Positions 1-9,425 of a stretch of 51,008 nt of DNA are shown here, one piece after another. Each line of letters begins with the position of its first letter. The stretch's first letter is position 1. The notes under the pieces are model-generated. The model worked only from the letters and a program-made list of their open reading frames with translations, was not told the origin of the DNA and did not search any database. The position numbers and the translations under genes are program-made. Source of the stretch: Gammaproteobacteria bacterium (GTDB lineage Bacteria > Pseudomonadota > Gammaproteobacteria > Coxiellales > Coxiellaceae); NCBI GenBank assembly GCA_026399315.1, contig JAPLRF010000048.1, positions 1-51,008 of the forward strand, read 5' to 3'.

Positions 1-77
1 CGAGGAATAAGCCTCTGGCCTTCAGCTCCGTAACGAAGCGCACATCCCAAGCTCACAAAAAGCAAATAAAAGCACTT

Positions 78-106
78 CAGAAACGCAGGCGGCAGCCTGC
101 GTGCGA
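78..106. repeat. REP-like palindromic repeat (class 1)
   Basis: A 29-bp unit starting cagaaacgc and ending gcgtgcga. The arms cgcaggc (84-90) and gcctgcg (95-101) form a stem. The same unit recurs at 12003, 31936, 44572, 45437 and 45540. It lies in the leader region before the first gene; the rest of 1-220 holds only the promoter of that gene. Confidence 0.75.
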
Positions 107-154
107 CACAGCGAAACACCCAAAAAAAGTCCAAACCAAAGCTGACTCCGTCGA

Positions 155-187
155 TTTCATATTCTCTTAATTTTCGGCTGGTATAGT
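155..187 (+). promoter_or_regulatory. PmrA-like box and -10 of the 975-aa gene
   Basis: Box at 155-170 reads TTTCA-TA-TT-CT-CTTAA, matching cTTAA-N2-TT-N2-cTTAA except at two positions of the first half-site. Exactly 11 bp downstream is TATAGT (182-187). The same geometry occurs before three other candidate effector genes. The match to the Legionella/Coxiella PmrA element is from memory of the consensus; function is inferred. Confidence 0.55.
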
Positions 188-220
188 GTTTGAAATAGAC
201 ACACAAGCAGAGGCGCGGAG

Positions 221-3148
221 ATGAAAGAATCAGTCAAACTTGCCATTCGCTACGTCCACCATCTCTTTTTAAGCAAACCCTATAGCGACACCGCGTCAAA
301 CAGGGGCAGCTACATCGATCAAAACGGTCGACATCAAAACTATCCTAAATTTGAAACACCCCTTGAAAATCCAAGCGCCGTTTTTCGTCCGAATCACGGT
401 ACGGCACACACTATTCGCGTCGTTTCAAAAGTACCTGATGTTTGCGACGGATTAAGCGACGATGAAATGGATAAGCTTCAAATCGCCTGTGCGTTTTATG
501 TTGCTGGCCGTGAAAGCGAAATATCGTTCAATACAAGTTCCCATATTTATAGACAGTATCGACAAAAATCAGCCGATTTATTTTATGATTACGCAAAAGC
601 GTTAAGGACAGACAATGCCGACTTGTTATTTTCAGAAGCAGAATTGCAAATTTACAAAGAAGCTGTAAACAACCCCTACGCCAAAAATGACGAAGCTGAC
701 TCATTGAGCAGGATAAAAAATATATTATATTCCTGTCACGCACTTGATCTAGCCAGATGTCAAACCAAAAAAGAAATGGCGAAAGAAAAATTAACGCTAG
801 ATCCTGCATTATTTATCAAAAGCGAAATACAGCAGATCCTAACAGGAGATTCACGTAAATCTTCAGTCGATGAAAAAGAGGGAGTTGCAGACACCCCTAT
901 TCGCAAACGAATGCGGTTATTTATATTAGCCAGCACCAATCCTGATCTTTGCTTTCGACTCGTTGCGCTGTCTGAAAAAATCAAAACAGCCGAGCAAGCA
1001 AACAGTGTCGCCATTCTATTGAATTATTACGCCATTAAATCAGTCAACGAATTTGAAACCTGTTTACATCGCATAGAGAACGCAGCAGAAATTGATCCTA
1101 TTCTTTTAGAGGTGGATATAATATCGAAAAATACCAGCGCCGGACGAATCATTAAAACCATTCGTCAGGATGATCGTTGCTTTTGGCCCGATATAACGAA
1201 ATCGCTTTGCAACCCTGCTGGTCACCGCCCTGAATTAAGAAGTCATGGCCGCGGCAAATTTACAAATCGACTAAATAACGGCACTTATGAAGTTGTCTCT
1301 ACTGACAAATCACAAAGACCGTCGTTGCACGGCGATCAAAAATTAGAATATGCAAAGCATCAATCCTGTTCTTATGTTAATTACGATGTGGGTTATGATT
1401 CACCGTATTTCGGATACCACTCAGACAGAGCAGATTTAATTGTCGGCGTTTCATTTGACATTAAAGACTGCCTTTTTCAGCGCATCATGCTTTATGATGG
1501 CGGCACTGTTCTTCGAACCTATGATGGCAAAACAAAAGAAAAAGCGGAGCAATATCTTGATAGAAAATTACAAGAGAAAAGATATCATACCTCAATCGCC
1601 GATCTTCAAGAAACGGGCTTAGCTGAAAATAAAGATGAAATTAATGAGGTCATGGCTGGCTTTAAATGGAATGTGGATGGCAGCTCACATATCACTGTCT
1701 TTACCGACAATTTAGAAAGCCGACTGTTGGCACAAGCACGCGCCATCAGCCTTCAAAATCAATTGAGAAAACAATTTTCAAACGAGACGATCATCGTCCC
1801 TATTTCAATTTACCCTGATTTTTCTATTTACAACGAGGCAGAAAAAAAGCAAGACCTCGCTAATGCAAGCAAACAAAATAGGTCACATTACCTCGATGTC
1901 ATGAAACTCCTTTCTACTGACACAATAAAAAAACCCAATGACGCTCAGAATTTTATATTGGTCTATGATTTATTATCGAAAGTTGAACCAAGAGCAGCAT
2001 TACATTATTTTGATCTGCACTTTAAAACCATTTGTTTTTCAGCAGAAACCTCCCTATGTTTAATAACGAGCGCTGGCGCAGCAATGAAAAACAACCACGC
2101 TTTGACAGCCAATACGCTGATAAACAAAGCATTAGAATTGGAACAGATAAAAAATCTATGTCATTATGGCCATAATGCGCCACGCATTCAGAATATAGCG
2201 CAACTGACAAAAATTGCCACTGCAGCACTGCAATCACATGATTTAGAAACCATTAAAACTCTTTTTGCTAATATCAAACAACAAATCAATATCCATGGAA
2301 ATAAATTCAACTACGACTATTGCATCCGCACCGCCTTTTTTAATTGTGTGAAAAACGCAATTCATTTCAATGCTGATATTGCATTACACCTTGCAAACGA
2401 ACTAGAACCATCCGATGAAAACAAACTGCTCATAACAGAAGCTTGCGCCAATGTATTCATAAAAAATGAAATAGATTTTTTTCAAGCACTCCTCAAAAAA
2501 ACATCTGCCGCTGCAGTATTTTGCTATTGCACACAGAGCGATCACTATTTTGAGTGCACAAAATTTTTTATTGAGAACGACACAATCAATCAAGATGACG
2601 TAACCAACGCCCTGAAAAGGGATCCGGGCCCTAAAACAAGCCGATTTCTTTGCAACTTGGTCACTGAAAGCATGCCCAATTCCTGTTTAACAACCACCTA
2701 CATAGGAATTTTTAAAATAGAAACCGCAAGGTGTCACTCAGCGCTTGGCGTAATAGGGGCGCTTGAGGAAAGATTTAGCTTTCTACGTAGCCCGCTCACA
2801 TGCTTAAAACAATCCCTCATTCAAGCACTTCTGGATTATATTAACGCACTCGGCAAAATAACCAACGAGAATGGCAAATTCGAACTCGGATTTTTTAGCA
2901 AAAAAACACAAAATCCAAAACTGTGCGAAAAAAAAGTAGCGCATGCTCGGGCATTAATAAAAAATATTGGCAGTTGTGAAAATGAAACAGACATTAAATT
3001 TTTTCTGACAAAGGCGGCGCTAGATAATACAATTCAATTTGAATTATTTCGCACTTCTGGAAAAAGCCGATACGCCACTTGCCTTGAGACGTTGATTGGC
3101 GTTGTCTCAAATGAAATAAAGCAAAACCAGGTGCATCGATATAACTAA
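221..3148 (+). CDS. Candidate effector with SidE/Dup-type phosphodiesterase-like N-terminus
   Basis: A 975-aa protein. Residues 50-180 carry the pattern RPNHGTAHTIRV (N58, H59, H63, R66), then AFYVAGRESE (91-100), then CHALDLARC (172-180; H173, D176). This order resembles the histidine/glutamate-rich phosphodiesterase domain of Legionella SidE-family and Dup effectors, which process ADP-ribosylated ubiquitin. The middle (about 380-530) is beta-rich, with a SHITVFTDNLESRLLAQARA segment near 505-525. The rest (about 560-975) looks helical. No signal peptide or membrane helix is evident. GAGG about 8 nt before the ATG is the ribosome site. It stands alone between a REP unit and a broken ATPase gene. 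The PDE assignment is by motif memory; I do not recognise the C-terminal two thirds. Confidence 0.6.
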   Translation: MKESVKLAIRYVHHLFLSKPYSDTASNRGSYIDQNGRHQNYPKFETPLENPSAVFRPNHGTAHTIRVVSKVPDVCDGLSDDEMDKLQIACAFYVAGRESEISFNTSSHIYRQYRQKSADLFYDYAKALRTDNADLLFSEAELQIYKEAVNNPYAKNDEADSLSRIKNILYSCHALDLARCQTKKEMAKEKLTLDPALFIKSEIQQILTGDSRKSSVDEKEGVADTPIRKRMRLFILASTNPDLCFRLVALSEKIKTAEQANSVAILLNYYAIKSVNEFETCLHRIENAAEIDPILLEVDIISKNTSAGRIIKTIRQDDRCFWPDITKSLCNPAGHRPELRSHGRGKFTNRLNNGTYEVVSTDKSQRPSLHGDQKLEYAKHQSCSYVNYDVGYDSPYFGYHSDRADLIVGVSFDIKDCLFQRIMLYDGGTVLRTYDGKTKEKAEQYLDRKLQEKRYHTSIADLQETGLAENKDEINEVMAGFKWNVDGSSHITVFTDNLESRLLAQARAISLQNQLRKQFSNETIIVPISIYPDFSIYNEAEKKQDLANASKQNRSHYLDVMKLLSTDTIKKPNDAQNFILVYDLLSKVEPRAALHYFDLHFKTICFSAETSLCLITSAGAAMKNNHALTANTLINKALELEQIKNLCHYGHNAPRIQNIAQLTKIATAALQSHDLETIKTLFANIKQQINIHGNKFNYDYCIRTAFFNCVKNAIHFNADIALHLANELEPSDENKLLITEACANVFIKNEIDFFQALLKKTSAAAVFCYCTQSDHYFECTKFFIENDTINQDDVTNALKRDPGPKTSRFLCNLVTESMPNSCLTTTYIGIFKIETARCHSALGVIGALEERFSFLRSPLTCLKQSLIQALLDYINALGKITNENGKFELGFFSKKTQNPKLCEKKVAHARALIKNIGSCENETDIKFFLTKAALDNTIQFELFRTSGKSRYATCLETLIGVVSNEIKQNQVHRYN

Positions 3149-3164
3149 ATGCGCGGGAAATCGC

Positions 3165-4023
3165 TCAATTCAACAATCTTGCAATCTGCCCTATTAAATA
3201 AAAGGGGATCGACACTAATTCGTATTTCACTTCGTTACCTGTCCGGCTCTTCACGGAAACCTGCATTTTACTCGGCAAATCAGCATTAACGCGCGCTGCT
3301 ATTTTATAATTTTTTAATTCCACTTGCAATACGCCCGCGATATTTTGAAAAATCATCGCAATAATTTCACAGTAAGTCTTGTTGTATTGTTGAAACCGAC
3401 TGTAATGATTTTGTTTCAACCCAGTTAGAAACTGATGCGGGTAATCCACCCACAATAATATATTCTCTAAATAAGGAAATTAAATCATCATGAGTTGATT
3501 GTGGTATAGCATTCATAAAATTAAATTTTTGCAGATAATCGTGCAGCATTTTTTTATCGCGCGCCAATAAAAATTCTTCAAAAGAAAGCGGTTCTAAATG
3601 CATATAAGTAATACGGCCAACAGGCATGCTGAAAATATGATCGTGCAATAAAAATTCCAGCAATGATCCTGCGGCAATCACAGGTAGTTCTGCATACTCT
3701 TCTGCAAACCAGCGAAGCTTACTCAATATTAATGGCGCCACTTGTATTTCATCTAGAAATAAAATGCTCTTTTGAGGATCGATAGCTTGATTCAATGCGC
3801 TACGCAGTTCCAATAAAATTTGCTGCGGATCATTACTTTTAAAAAGATCAGCCCTGTCGGGCCGTTTTTCAAAATTGATCTCAATGAGCGTGAGATTCAT
3901 GGTTTTTGCAAATTGTCGAACCAGCCACGTTTTACCCACTTGTCTTGCGCCACGAAGAACGAGCGGTTGACGACCCTGCAATGTTAGCCAGTTTTCAAGA
4001 TGGTTGAGTGCATTTCTGTGCAT
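3165..4023 (-). pseudogene. Broken DUF4143-type AAA ATPase gene
   Basis: The 5' part encodes 218 residues starting MHRNALNHLENW, with a Walker [10 protein letters not shown] and a Walker B ILFLDE, closely parallel to the intact protein at 27067-28434. After IQQDLL an in-frame TGA (3367-3369) interrupts. The same frame then reads NYCDDFSKY, the counterpart of TYRDDFSKY in the intact paralogue, so the stop is a nonsense change. Beyond it about 190 residues are missing, and the C-terminal end (RVNADLPSKMQ to SIPFYLIGQIARLLN) continues in another frame. Nonsense mutation plus internal deletion is the simplest reading. The remaining N-terminal ATPase lobe could still be made. Confidence 0.85.
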
Positions 4024-4128
4024 AAATTAACTCTGCGGTATTTTTTACATAATACAACAGAGTTAATTTATGTCACTAAAACAGAACTCTGTTTTAGTGT
4101 TTATCTCAACAAAACAGAGCTCTGTTTT
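4021..4128. promoter_or_regulatory. Cluster of palindromes between metQ and the ATPase pseudogene
   Basis: Arms cataaattaactctg (4021-4035) and cagagttaatttatg (4058-4072) are a perfect 15-bp inverted repeat that includes the ATPase start codon. Next come a near-perfect palindrome built on aaaacag/ctgtttt (about 4074-4099) and the perfect 18-bp palindrome aaaacagagctctgtttt (4111-4128), which overlaps the metQ stop and may act as its terminator. The core aacagaNct recurs at 4056, 4080 and 4113. It may be an operator array for the ATPase gene. Confidence 0.55.
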
Positions 4129-4924
4129 ATTGCTTAATCGTAAACCCCGCAATCGCTGCATCACCAAATAATTTTTTCGCATCCGCTAAAACAGGCGCTG
4201 ATTGATAGGCCTCAACCAATTCTTTTATTTTTGTTTCGTTTTTATCGGCAGCCCGTGCAACAATAATATTCATATAAGGTGAATCACTTTGCTCGGCAAA
4301 TAAAGCATGCGAAGGCGATAAGCCAGCGGGAACAGCATAGTTGGTGTTGATCGCTGCAATCGCAACATCTTCTAATACGCGCGGCAATTGCGCGGCGTCC
4401 AATGATATTAATTTCAAGTGTTTTGGGTTAGATTCGACATCTTGAATCGTTGCATTGATTGTTGCATTTTGCTTTAAAGTAATTAACCCTGCCTTTTGCA
4501 ATAATAATAATGCGCGGGCTTCATTGCTCGGATCATTCGGAATAGCAATTTTCGCACCTACCGCTAAATCAGATAATTTCTTAACGGATTCCGAGTACAA
4601 ACCCATTGGATACAAAAACGTATCGCCCACCGGCACAAAAGAATAACCACGCGCTCTAATTTGAGATAGTAAAAAGGGGTAATGTTGAAATGCATTGGCA
4701 TCAATTTCGCGATCCTCGAGCGCTTGATTTGGCACCGTATAATCTGTGAAAGTAATAATTTTCACATGTAGACCGAATTTCTGTAACGCGACTTTTTTCG
4801 CGACTTCCATTAATTGTGTTTCAGGACCTGAAATGGTGCCGACGCGCACGACGTTTGCGGCTTCTTTGTGGTGAGAGCAAGCGGTGAGGGTGAGTGTGAA
4901 TAATGCTAATAAAAGTTTTTTCAT
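4127..4924 (-). CDS. metQ: Methionine ABC transporter substrate-binding lipoprotein MetQ
   Basis: A 265-aa NlpA/MetQ-type lipoprotein that binds methionine in the periplasm and delivers it to MetNI. The start at 4924 gives MKKLLLALFTLTLTACSHH, a lipoprotein signal with lipobox LTAC, and has GAGG about 7 nt upstream; a longer reading from 4966 lacks such a site. Family features include VGTISGPETQLMEVAKKVA after the lipidated cysteine and DANAFQHYPFL. It is the last gene of the metN-metI-metQ cluster, about 115 bp after metI, with a class-2 REP in the gap. Confidence 0.93.
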   Translation of the reverse strand: MKKLLLALFTLTLTACSHHKEAANVVRVGTISGPETQLMEVAKKVALQKFGLHVKIITFTDYTVPNQALEDREIDANAFQHYPFLLSQIRARGYSFVPVGDTFLYPMGLYSESVKKLSDLAVGAKIAIPNDPSNEARALLLLQKAGLITLKQNATINATIQDVESNPKHLKLISLDAAQLPRVLEDVAIAAINTNYAVPAGLSPSHALFAEQSDSPYMNIIVARAADKNETKIKELVEAYQSAPVLADAKKLFGDAAIAGFTIKQ

Positions 4925-4961
4925 GTAAGGGCCTCTTCTCTGGTTGATGTGTTCGAGTTTA

Positions 4962-4990
4962 CGCACCCTGCTAACGCAGGGGCTTCCGTA
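4962..4990. repeat. REP-like palindromic repeat (class 2)
   Basis: The arms ccctgc (4966-4971) and gcaggg (4976-4981) are followed by gcttccgta. Its reverse complement closely matches the unit at 50568-50596. It lies between metI and metQ. Confidence 0.6.
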
Positions 4991-5039
4991 CTATGTATAC
5001 TAACTTATCGCAACTGCAAATATTCGCATTACCCAGCAT

Positions 5040-5684
5040 TCATATCGACCGTGCAACATAATCCCCAAGCCACTGAAACACTTGCACCATCGCAATTAAT
5101 ATTAATACTGTCACAATCATAATGTGAATTTCAAATCGCTCATAGCCATACATGATCGCCACATTTCCCAAGCCGCCACCACCAATCGCACCCGCCATCG
5201 CAGAATAGCCCACCAGCGTAATTAACGTTAAGGTAATTGCTTTGATAATCGGTGAGCGCGCTTCAGGAATTAATACTTTACGCACAATTTGCGACACCGT
5301 AGCGCCCATTGCAAGCGATGCTTCTATCAATCCAACAGGCACTTCACTGATCGCACTTTCTACCAAACGCGCAAAAAAAGGAATCGCGCTGATTGCCAAC
5401 GGCACCATCGCTGCTGTCGTGCCAATGGATGTACCCACAATGAGTCGCGTGAACGGCGTAATCGCAACCAATAAAATAATAAAGGGGATTGAACGCAACA
5501 TATTAACTGCAAAGCCCAAGGCAGAATGCATGACGGGTTTTTTAAACAGCGCGGGGTTACGCGTCACATATAAAAATACGCCCAGCGGCAATCCAAATAC
5601 GACAGCAAATAGACATGAAATAAAAACCATGTCGAGTGTTTGCAGTGTTGCGTGGCTAATTAGCCCAAGCTTGTCGATCAACAT
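5040..5684 (-). CDS. metI: Methionine ABC transporter permease MetI
   Basis: About 214 residues with several hydrophobic helices (TLDMVFISCLFAVVFGLPLGV near the start, SIPFIILLVAITPF, and a C-terminal MIVTVLILIAMVQVF). The EAxxxMGAT-type loop EASLAMGATVSQIV, where the ATPase docks, is present. The start at 5684 (MLIDKLGLISHATLQ) fits the family; a TTG five codons earlier is possible. The start lies inside the 3' end of metN, so the two are translationally linked. It forms the methionine channel in the inner membrane with MetN. Confidence 0.93.
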   Translation of the reverse strand: MLIDKLGLISHATLQTLDMVFISCLFAVVFGLPLGVFLYVTRNPALFKKPVMHSALGFAVNMLRSIPFIILLVAITPFTRLIVGTSIGTTAAMVPLAISAIPFFARLVESAISEVPVGLIEASLAMGATVSQIVRKVLIPEARSPIIKAITLTLITLVGYSAMAGAIGGGGLGNVAIMYGYERFEIHIMIVTVLILIAMVQVFQWLGDYVARSI

Positions 5685-6708
5685 ACCCCATAACCTCAAC
5701 CGTTAACCCATCTTTTTCTAAAAAGGCTTTTACTTTTTCTAATTTTGCTTTTTCAACATCAAGCGCAATGATCATTCGGCCAATCATTTCCGAACGCAAT
5801 TGCTCAATCATCGCTTGCAAAATATTCACCTTCACATGCGTTTGCTGCATAAATTCATTCATAATCGGTTCAACGGTTGCGTGGCCAAAAAACGTTAAAC
5901 GCAACACAATCAAATCATCCGGCATGGCTTCATCATGCAATTTTGATTGCAATTCATCAGGCAATTCAGATTTAAAAACAGACTGAACAAATTTTTTCGC
6001 AACGGGTGTTTTAGGGTTTTTAAATAAATCAACCAGCTTTTCACACTCTACAATTTCAGAATGATCAATCACTGCAACGCGATCAGCGATTGTTTTAATC
6101 ACATGCATTTCATGCGTAATACACAAAATTGACAAGCGCATTTCACGGTTAATATCGCGAATCAATTGTAAAATGTCATCTGTGGTTTCGGGATCCAATG
6201 AAGACGTCATTTCGTCACATAATAGTACGCGCGGCTTTGTTGCTAATGCTCTTGCAATCGCGACACGTTGTTTTTGCCCACCGCTTAATTGATTGGGATA
6301 ATAATTGCGTCGCGCATCTAGCCCTACTTTTTCAAGCAAAGCCATGACAGCATGATCAATTTCTTCAGTTGATTTTTTTAATAATTGTAGCGGGAATGCC
6401 ACGTTTTCATAAACCGTGCGCGTTTCCAATAAATTAAAATGCTGGAAAACCATGCCGATTTGATGACGCGCTTCTCGTAATTGGGCTGGATTCAAAGTGG
6501 TTAATTCAATATTATTAACCCTCACTGAACCGCTGGTTGGCCTTTCCAATAGATTCACACAGCGGATTAACGTGCTTTTTCCTGCGCCACTTTTGCCAAT
6601 CACGCCGACAATTTCGCCAGGCGCTACGTGCAAATTAATATTCTTCAACGCATGGAGATCGCCGAATTTATCAGGATAGATTTTATTGAGATTGCTTAAC
6701 TTGATCAT
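5656..6708 (-). CDS. metN: Methionine ABC transporter ATPase MetN
   Basis: About 350 residues. Counting from an ATG two codons further upstream: Walker A GKSGAGKS at 40-47, Q-loop Gln near 91, signature LSGGQ at 143-147, Walker B VLLCDE at 163-168 and the switch histidine in ITHEMH. The D-loop region reads DEMTSSLD rather than the usual DEATSALD. Residues about 270-345 are the C-terminal NIL/ACT-like domain that senses methionine in E. coli MetN. The start at 6708 (MIKLSNLNKIY) lines up with E. coli MetN. It energises methionine uptake through MetI. No SAM riboswitch is visible upstream. Confidence 0.95.
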   Translation of the reverse strand: MIKLSNLNKIYPDKFGDLHALKNINLHVAPGEIVGVIGKSGAGKSTLIRCVNLLERPTSGSVRVNNIELTTLNPAQLREARHQIGMVFQHFNLLETRTVYENVAFPLQLLKKSTEEIDHAVMALLEKVGLDARRNYYPNQLSGGQKQRVAIARALATKPRVLLCDEMTSSLDPETTDDILQLIRDINREMRLSILCITHEMHVIKTIADRVAVIDHSEIVECEKLVDLFKNPKTPVAKKFVQSVFKSELPDELQSKLHDEAMPDDLIVLRLTFFGHATVEPIMNEFMQQTHVKVNILQAMIEQLRSEMIGRMIIALDVEKAKLEKVKAFLEKDGLTVEVMGYVDRQAWAN

Positions 6709-6784
6709 CGTCATACTCTGCTTTAGCGGTATTTGTTAAGCGCCTGCAAGCTAGTGTCAAATCGGCGCATCAGCAAATATTATC

Positions 6785-7351
6785 CTAGGTCACCGGCAAT
6801 GTCACCCCTTTCTGCCCTTGATATTTTCCACCGCGGTCTTTGTACGACGTTTCGCACACTTCGTCAGATTCAAAAAACAACATTTGCGCAATACCCTCGT
6901 TGGCATAAATTTTCGCCGGCAAATTGGTTGTATTTGAAAATTCCAATGTCACATGGCCTTCCCATTCGGGCTCTAATGGCGTGACATTCACAATAATGCC
7001 ACAGCGCGCATAAGTCGATTTCCCCAAACAAATCGTCAACACGCTCCGTGGAATTTTAAAATATTCAACCGTGCGCGCCAATGCAAATGAATTAGGCGGG
7101 ATAATGCAAACATCGGATTCTAAATCGACAAAACTATTGGCGTCAAAATTTTTCGGATCCACAATCGCTGAATTAATATTGGTAAATATTTTAAATTCGC
7201 GCGCGCATCTAACATCGTAACCATAACTGCTTGTGCCATATGATACGATTTTGCCGCTCGCATTGCTTCGCACTTGATTCGGCTCAAACGGTGAAATCAT
7301 ATCGTGTTCGGTCGCCATGCGGCGAATCCATTTGTCGGATTTAATGCTCAT
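6785..7351 (-). CDS. dcd: dCTP deaminase
   Basis: A 188-aa protein, close to the 193 aa of E. coli Dcd. It deaminates dCTP to dUTP, feeding dTMP synthesis. Motifs seen are SSYGYDVRC near 41-49, GKSTYARCG at 110-118 and [16 protein letters not shown] at 125-140, which holds the catalytic-type glutamates. It lies 70 bp upstream of metN on the same strand and 11 bp downstream of an ATPase gene, so it may be in one transcript with them. Confidence 0.95.
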   Translation of the reverse strand: MSIKSDKWIRRMATEHDMISPFEPNQVRSNASGKIVSYGTSSYGYDVRCAREFKIFTNINSAIVDPKNFDANSFVDLESDVCIIPPNSFALARTVEYFKIPRSVLTICLGKSTYARCGIIVNVTPLEPEWEGHVTLEFSNTTNLPAKIYANEGIAQMLFFESDEVCETSYKDRGGKYQGQKGVTLPVT

Positions 7352-7362
7352 CGTGTTTCCTC

Positions 7363-8583
7363 TTAAATATCATGAAAAGATAAATTTTCAACTAAACCCG
7401 CTATTTCATTCCAAGGCAGTGCCATTATTTTTTCAGTAATTTTATAGCGATTTGGCGAACGACAGATAACATAGGCTAATTTTGCTTCAGGATATTCAGC
7501 CATAAATTTTTCTAACTGTTTAACATCAGATCGATCGGGTTTATCAGACCATTTTACTTCAATTGGAATGTATTCATGTTCAACATCTAACACAAAATCA
7601 ACTTGCGGACCTGCGGAATCGCGCCAATAACGCACTTTTATTTTACGGGAACATAATTCCGACTGATGAATTAATTCATTGCCAACATAATGTTCAAACA
7701 AATCACCTAAAACATGTTGCGGTAAACGAACACCCTCATTTGCACACGCACGCCTCACACCCAAATCAAAAAATAAATATTTTGGTGATTTGATTAATCG
7801 TCGTTTTGTTTGTGTTTTAATAACAGGGTCAACACGCGATGCAATTAAACAATCTTCTAGAATTTGATAATAACTTTTAATGGTTGTATCGGAAACACCA
7901 ATTTCTTGCGATAATTTTGTAAAGTTTAATTGCTTACCTGATTCACCTGCAGCAACTTCAAGAAATCGCGTAAAACTACCTACATTTCTCACCAGCGCCT
8001 CAGCACGAATTTCTTCTTCCAAATAAGTTGTAACGTAAGATTGCAAATCTGCTTCACGGTCATCACTGTTTAATTCAGTCGTTATGCCAGGCAAACTGCC
8101 ATACAGCAATAAATCCTCTAAGGAAACATGCTTTGGCAGCTCATCCTGCAGTAATGGTGTCATCGTAAAAGCAACAACGCGGCCGGGCAATAAATTTAAT
8201 TCACGGCCTGTTTTTAATTTTCGCGCAGATGAACCCGATAAAATAAATTGCGCTAATTGATCATCAATTAAATGCTGTGCGATATCCATCACGCGTGGAA
8301 TTTTTTGCACTTCGTCAATGAAAATAAGGGGCTTTTTTTTATGTGTTTTTATTTTTTCAATTAATTCTTTTTCAAGTAATTCAGGATTTTTTTCGTATCG
8401 TTGACGCACGCTTCCTGTTGCAAATGAATAACTCATATCAGGCTGCAGCTGCTCTCGAACCAGTGTCGTTTTACCTGTTTGTCGTGGACCCAGCAGCAAA
8501 ATGCTTTTTCCTCGCGCTAGCGCGTGGCGAATGGGTTTTTCAATCAATCTGGGAAGATGTGCTTTCATATTTCGAATTATCAA
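7363..8583 (-). CDS. AAA ATPase of the ATP-binding/DUF4143 type
   Basis: A 406-aa protein with Walker [12 protein letters not shown] at 30-40, Walker [13 protein letters not shown] near 85-96 and a C-terminal half ([26 protein letters not shown], then [22 protein letters not shown]) of the DUF4143/PD-(D/E)XK-like kind. It is a different subfamily from the ATPases at 3165 and 27067. It sits between mrp and dcd on the same strand. A second ATG (8568) could be the start. The role of this family is unsettled. The 69-bp gap before it has three TTTTCA/TGAAAA motifs. Confidence 0.85.
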   Translation of the reverse strand: MIIRNMKAHLPRLIEKPIRHALARGKSILLLGPRQTGKTTLVREQLQPDMSYSFATGSVRQRYEKNPELLEKELIEKIKTHKKKPLIFIDEVQKIPRVMDIAQHLIDDQLAQFILSGSSARKLKTGRELNLLPGRVVAFTMTPLLQDELPKHVSLEDLLLYGSLPGITTELNSDDREADLQSYVTTYLEEEIRAEALVRNVGSFTRFLEVAAGESGKQLNFTKLSQEIGVSDTTIKSYYQILEDCLIASRVDPVIKTQTKRRLIKSPKYLFFDLGVRRACANEGVRLPQHVLGDLFEHYVGNELIHQSELCSRKIKVRYWRDSAGPQVDFVLDVEHEYIPIEVKWSDKPDRSDVKQLEKFMAEYPEAKLAYVICRSPNRYKITEKIMALPWNEIAGLVENLSFHDI

Positions 8584-8652
8584 TGTTTTTTCAGCTTAAG
8601 TCAAGGATATTCATTGAAAATCCGGTGTATATGCTGAATTTTCAGTTACCCA

Positions 8653-9414
8653 TCAAAACAAATGTCGCGCAATCTCAGTGTAAATTTTTGCTATTGCGCC
8701 ATCGGGCTCTGCAATCACGATCGGCACACCCGCATCGGCTTGCTCGCGAATTTTTAAGGTTAAGGGGATTTTTCCGAGCAAAGGCACATTGCAATCTGCT
8801 GCCATTTTTTCAGCGCCACCCTTACCAAAAATAGGCTCTGCGTTTCCACAATGCGAACAAACATATTCACTCATGTTTTCGATAACACCCAAAATAGGGA
8901 TATTCACCTTGCGAAACATTTCTAAGCCTTTACGTGCATCCAGCAAAGCAATGGTTTGCGGCGTTGACACAATAATCGCACCATTTAAGGGTGTTTTTTG
9001 AGACAAGGTTAATTGCACATCGCCTGTACCCGGCGGCAAATCAATGAATAAATAATCGAGGTCATCCCATGCCGTAAAATACAGCATTTGATGCAATGCT
9101 TTTACCACCATGGGTCCGCGCCAAATCATCGGCTCTTCAGAATCGACCAAATAGCCCATCGACATTGTCTGGAGGCCAAAACGTTCGACGGGTTTGCATT
9201 TTTGATTGTCGACCAATTCAGGCTTGGATGCGCCGCCCAACATATGCGGTTGATTGGGGCCATAAATATCCGCATCCAAAATACCCACGCGTTTATGCTG
9301 CTTCGCTAAAGCCAGCGCTAAATTAACCGTCGTGGTTGATTTTCCCACGCCACCTTTACCGGACGCAATGGCAATAATTTTTTTAATGCCTGGAATTGAA
9401 AAAGCGGTGCTCAT
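8653..9414 (-). CDS. mrp: Mrp/ApbC-type iron-sulfur cluster carrier ATPase
   Basis: A 253-aa P-loop protein. It has the deviant Walker A GKGGVGKS at 19-26, DADIYGPNQP at 48-56, DLPPGTGD at 125-132 and the cluster-binding CxxC (CSHC, 186-189). Mrp/ApbC proteins carry Fe-S clusters to apoproteins in the cytoplasm. The N-terminal MIP18/DUF59 domain of E. coli-type Mrp (about 370 aa) is absent: the protein starts directly at the ATPase domain. It lies next to a small coiled-coil gene and divergent from metG, a common mrp neighbour. Confidence 0.92.
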   Translation of the reverse strand: MSTAFSIPGIKKIIAIASGKGGVGKSTTTVNLALALAKQHKRVGILDADIYGPNQPHMLGGASKPELVDNQKCKPVERFGLQTMSMGYLVDSEEPMIWRGPMVVKALHQMLYFTAWDDLDYLFIDLPPGTGDVQLTLSQKTPLNGAIIVSTPQTIALLDARKGLEMFRKVNIPILGVIENMSEYVCSHCGNAEPIFGKGGAEKMAADCNVPLLGKIPLTLKIREQADAGVPIVIAEPDGAIAKIYTEIARHLF

Positions 9415-9425
9415 ATAAATTCTCG

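Noticed and set aside
6715..6784. SAM or methionine riboswitch before metN.
   Set aside because: Only 70 bp separate dcd and metN and no conserved stem pattern is visible.
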